A stretch of DNA of 5,886 bases, taken from Flavobacteriales bacterium. Its GTDB lineage: Bacteria > Bacteroidota > Bacteroidia > Flavobacteriales_E > Vicingaceae. The notes below the pieces were generated by a model. That model saw nothing but the letters and a program-made list of their open reading frames with translations. It had not been told where the DNA came from and did not search any database. Positions 5,393 through 5,886 of the stretch are shown here, one piece after another. Every line of letters starts with the position of its first letter. Position 1 is the stretch's first letter. Both the position numbers and the translations under genes were made by a program. The DNA is taken from the NCBI GenBank assembly GCA_029262915.1, contig JAJCYN010000532.1, forward strand, positions 1 through 5,886, read 5' to 3'.

Positions 5393-5483
5393 TACTGTTT
5401 AATCTTTATAAATAAATGATTAAAACTGTTAAGTATCATATTTATCTATATAAAATGAGAATATCTTTATTGAAAGAAAAATT

Positions 5484-5858
5484 ATGAATGTATCAGATAT
5501 AATGATTAGTCCAGTGATTGTTACTCAGCAAAACAAATCACTTAAACATGTTCACGAGCTATTTAATAGAAAAAAGATAAATGCTATTCCTGTTTTAACA
5601 ATAGAAGGAGAAATAGAAGGAATTATAACAGCAAGTGATATTGCTAATCAAACAGATTATGAGCAAATTGTAGCAAATATAATGACAACAAAAACTCATG
5701 TAATTAGCCTTCATTCTGGAGTACAAGATGCTGCAAAAATGATGGAGAAACACAAAGTTCATCATTTGGTTGTTATGGATAACGGTCAGGTAGTTGGCAT
5801 TATAAGCTCTATGGATTTTGTAAAGCTCGTTGCAAAAGGAGAACCTAATTTAGGCTAA
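5484..5858 (+). CDS. Stand-alone CBS-domain pair protein
   Basis: Cytoplasmic protein of 124 residues made almost entirely of two CBS domains (a Bateman module). CBS1 covers about residues 1-55 (VSDIMISPVIVT, NAIPVL, GIITASD) and CBS2 about 62-119 (VANIMTTKTHVIS, HHLVVMD, GIISSMD). Asp52 and Asp111 occupy the position that, in the family, often contacts the ribose of a bound adenine nucleotide or related ligand, so both sites look competent. Such modules sense AMP, ATP, SAM or similar ligands; with no catalytic domain attached, this protein probably regulates a partner or acts as a sensor. The ATG at 5484 begins directly at the first domain, as expected. The immediate neighbours do not reveal the partner. 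Domain call is firm; role is not. Confidence 0.93.
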   Translation: MNVSDIMISPVIVTQQNKSLKHVHELFNRKKINAIPVLTIEGEIEGIITASDIANQTDYEQIVANIMTTKTHVISLHSGVQDAAKMMEKHKVHHLVVMDNGQVVGIISSMDFVKLVAKGEPNLG

Positions 5859-5886
5859 ACTGTTTATCCGCCATTTCACAAATAGC
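5845..5886 (-). CDS. Possible C-terminus of a convergent minus-strand gene
   Basis: Reading the minus strand inward from the right edge, one frame gives 13 residues (AICEMADKQFSLN) ending at TAG 5847-5845, overlapping the CBS gene by 14 bp. A second frame gives LFVKWRINSLA ending at TAA 5852-5850. Either could be the tail of a convergent gene, because no start or promoter for a plus-strand gene is visible in the last 28 bases. Too short to identify, and the frame is uncertain. Confidence 0.2.
   Translation of the reverse strand, partial: AICEMADKQFSLN

Noticed and set aside
1..5886. Search for CRISPR repeats, tRNA/rRNA genes, transposase or integrase genes and toxin-antitoxin pairs
   Set aside because: No spaced long direct repeats, cloverleaf sequences, or proteins of these classes were seen by eye on either strand.

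Overview
The window looks like chromosomal DNA from a member of the Bacteroidota, most likely a flavobacterium. The evidence is the AT-rich composition, the TAnnTTTG-type -7 promoter boxes before most genes, AT-rich leaders without clear Shine-Dalgarno sequences, several small secreted DUF1573 proteins, and four signal peptides that all place glutamine directly after the predicted cleavage site. No mobile element, CRISPR array, tRNA, rRNA or phage gene is visible. No gene-free stretch exceeds 300 bases.

Layout. Positions 1-1214 (minus strand) hold the N-terminal 404 residues of valyl-tRNA synthetase; the rest lies beyond the left edge. A divergent 181-bp intergenic region follows, with a promoter for valS and a phased array of GTTA motifs ahead of the next gene. 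Positions 1396-2893 (plus) carry three consecutive secreted DUF1573-type proteins. The first two are close paralogues. The third is divergent and sits 23 bp behind the second. A perfect hairpin followed by a T-run lies inside the signal-peptide codons of the third gene and resembles a terminator or attenuator. Positions 2938-4158 encode a class I/II PLP aminotransferase. Positions 4216-4692 encode a small secreted protein with a DUF4177-like C-terminus, closed by a strong intrinsic terminator (4711-4743). Positions 4834-5373 encode an unrecognised cytoplasmic protein, and 5484-5858 a stand-alone pair of CBS domains. The last 40 bases may hold the 3' end of a convergent minus-strand gene.

How the genes fit together. 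valS and the aminotransferase are core metabolism. The DUF1573 trio is the most distinctive part: three exported, probably beta-sandwich proteins, with expression apparently organised by shared upstream motifs and a possible attenuator between the second and third. I see no sign that the genes form one dedicated pathway, and no clear novel defence or mobile system. The best leads are the 11-bp-phased GTTA arrays (core GTTAA-N4-GTGTT, three copies in the window) and the in-gene terminator-like hairpin.
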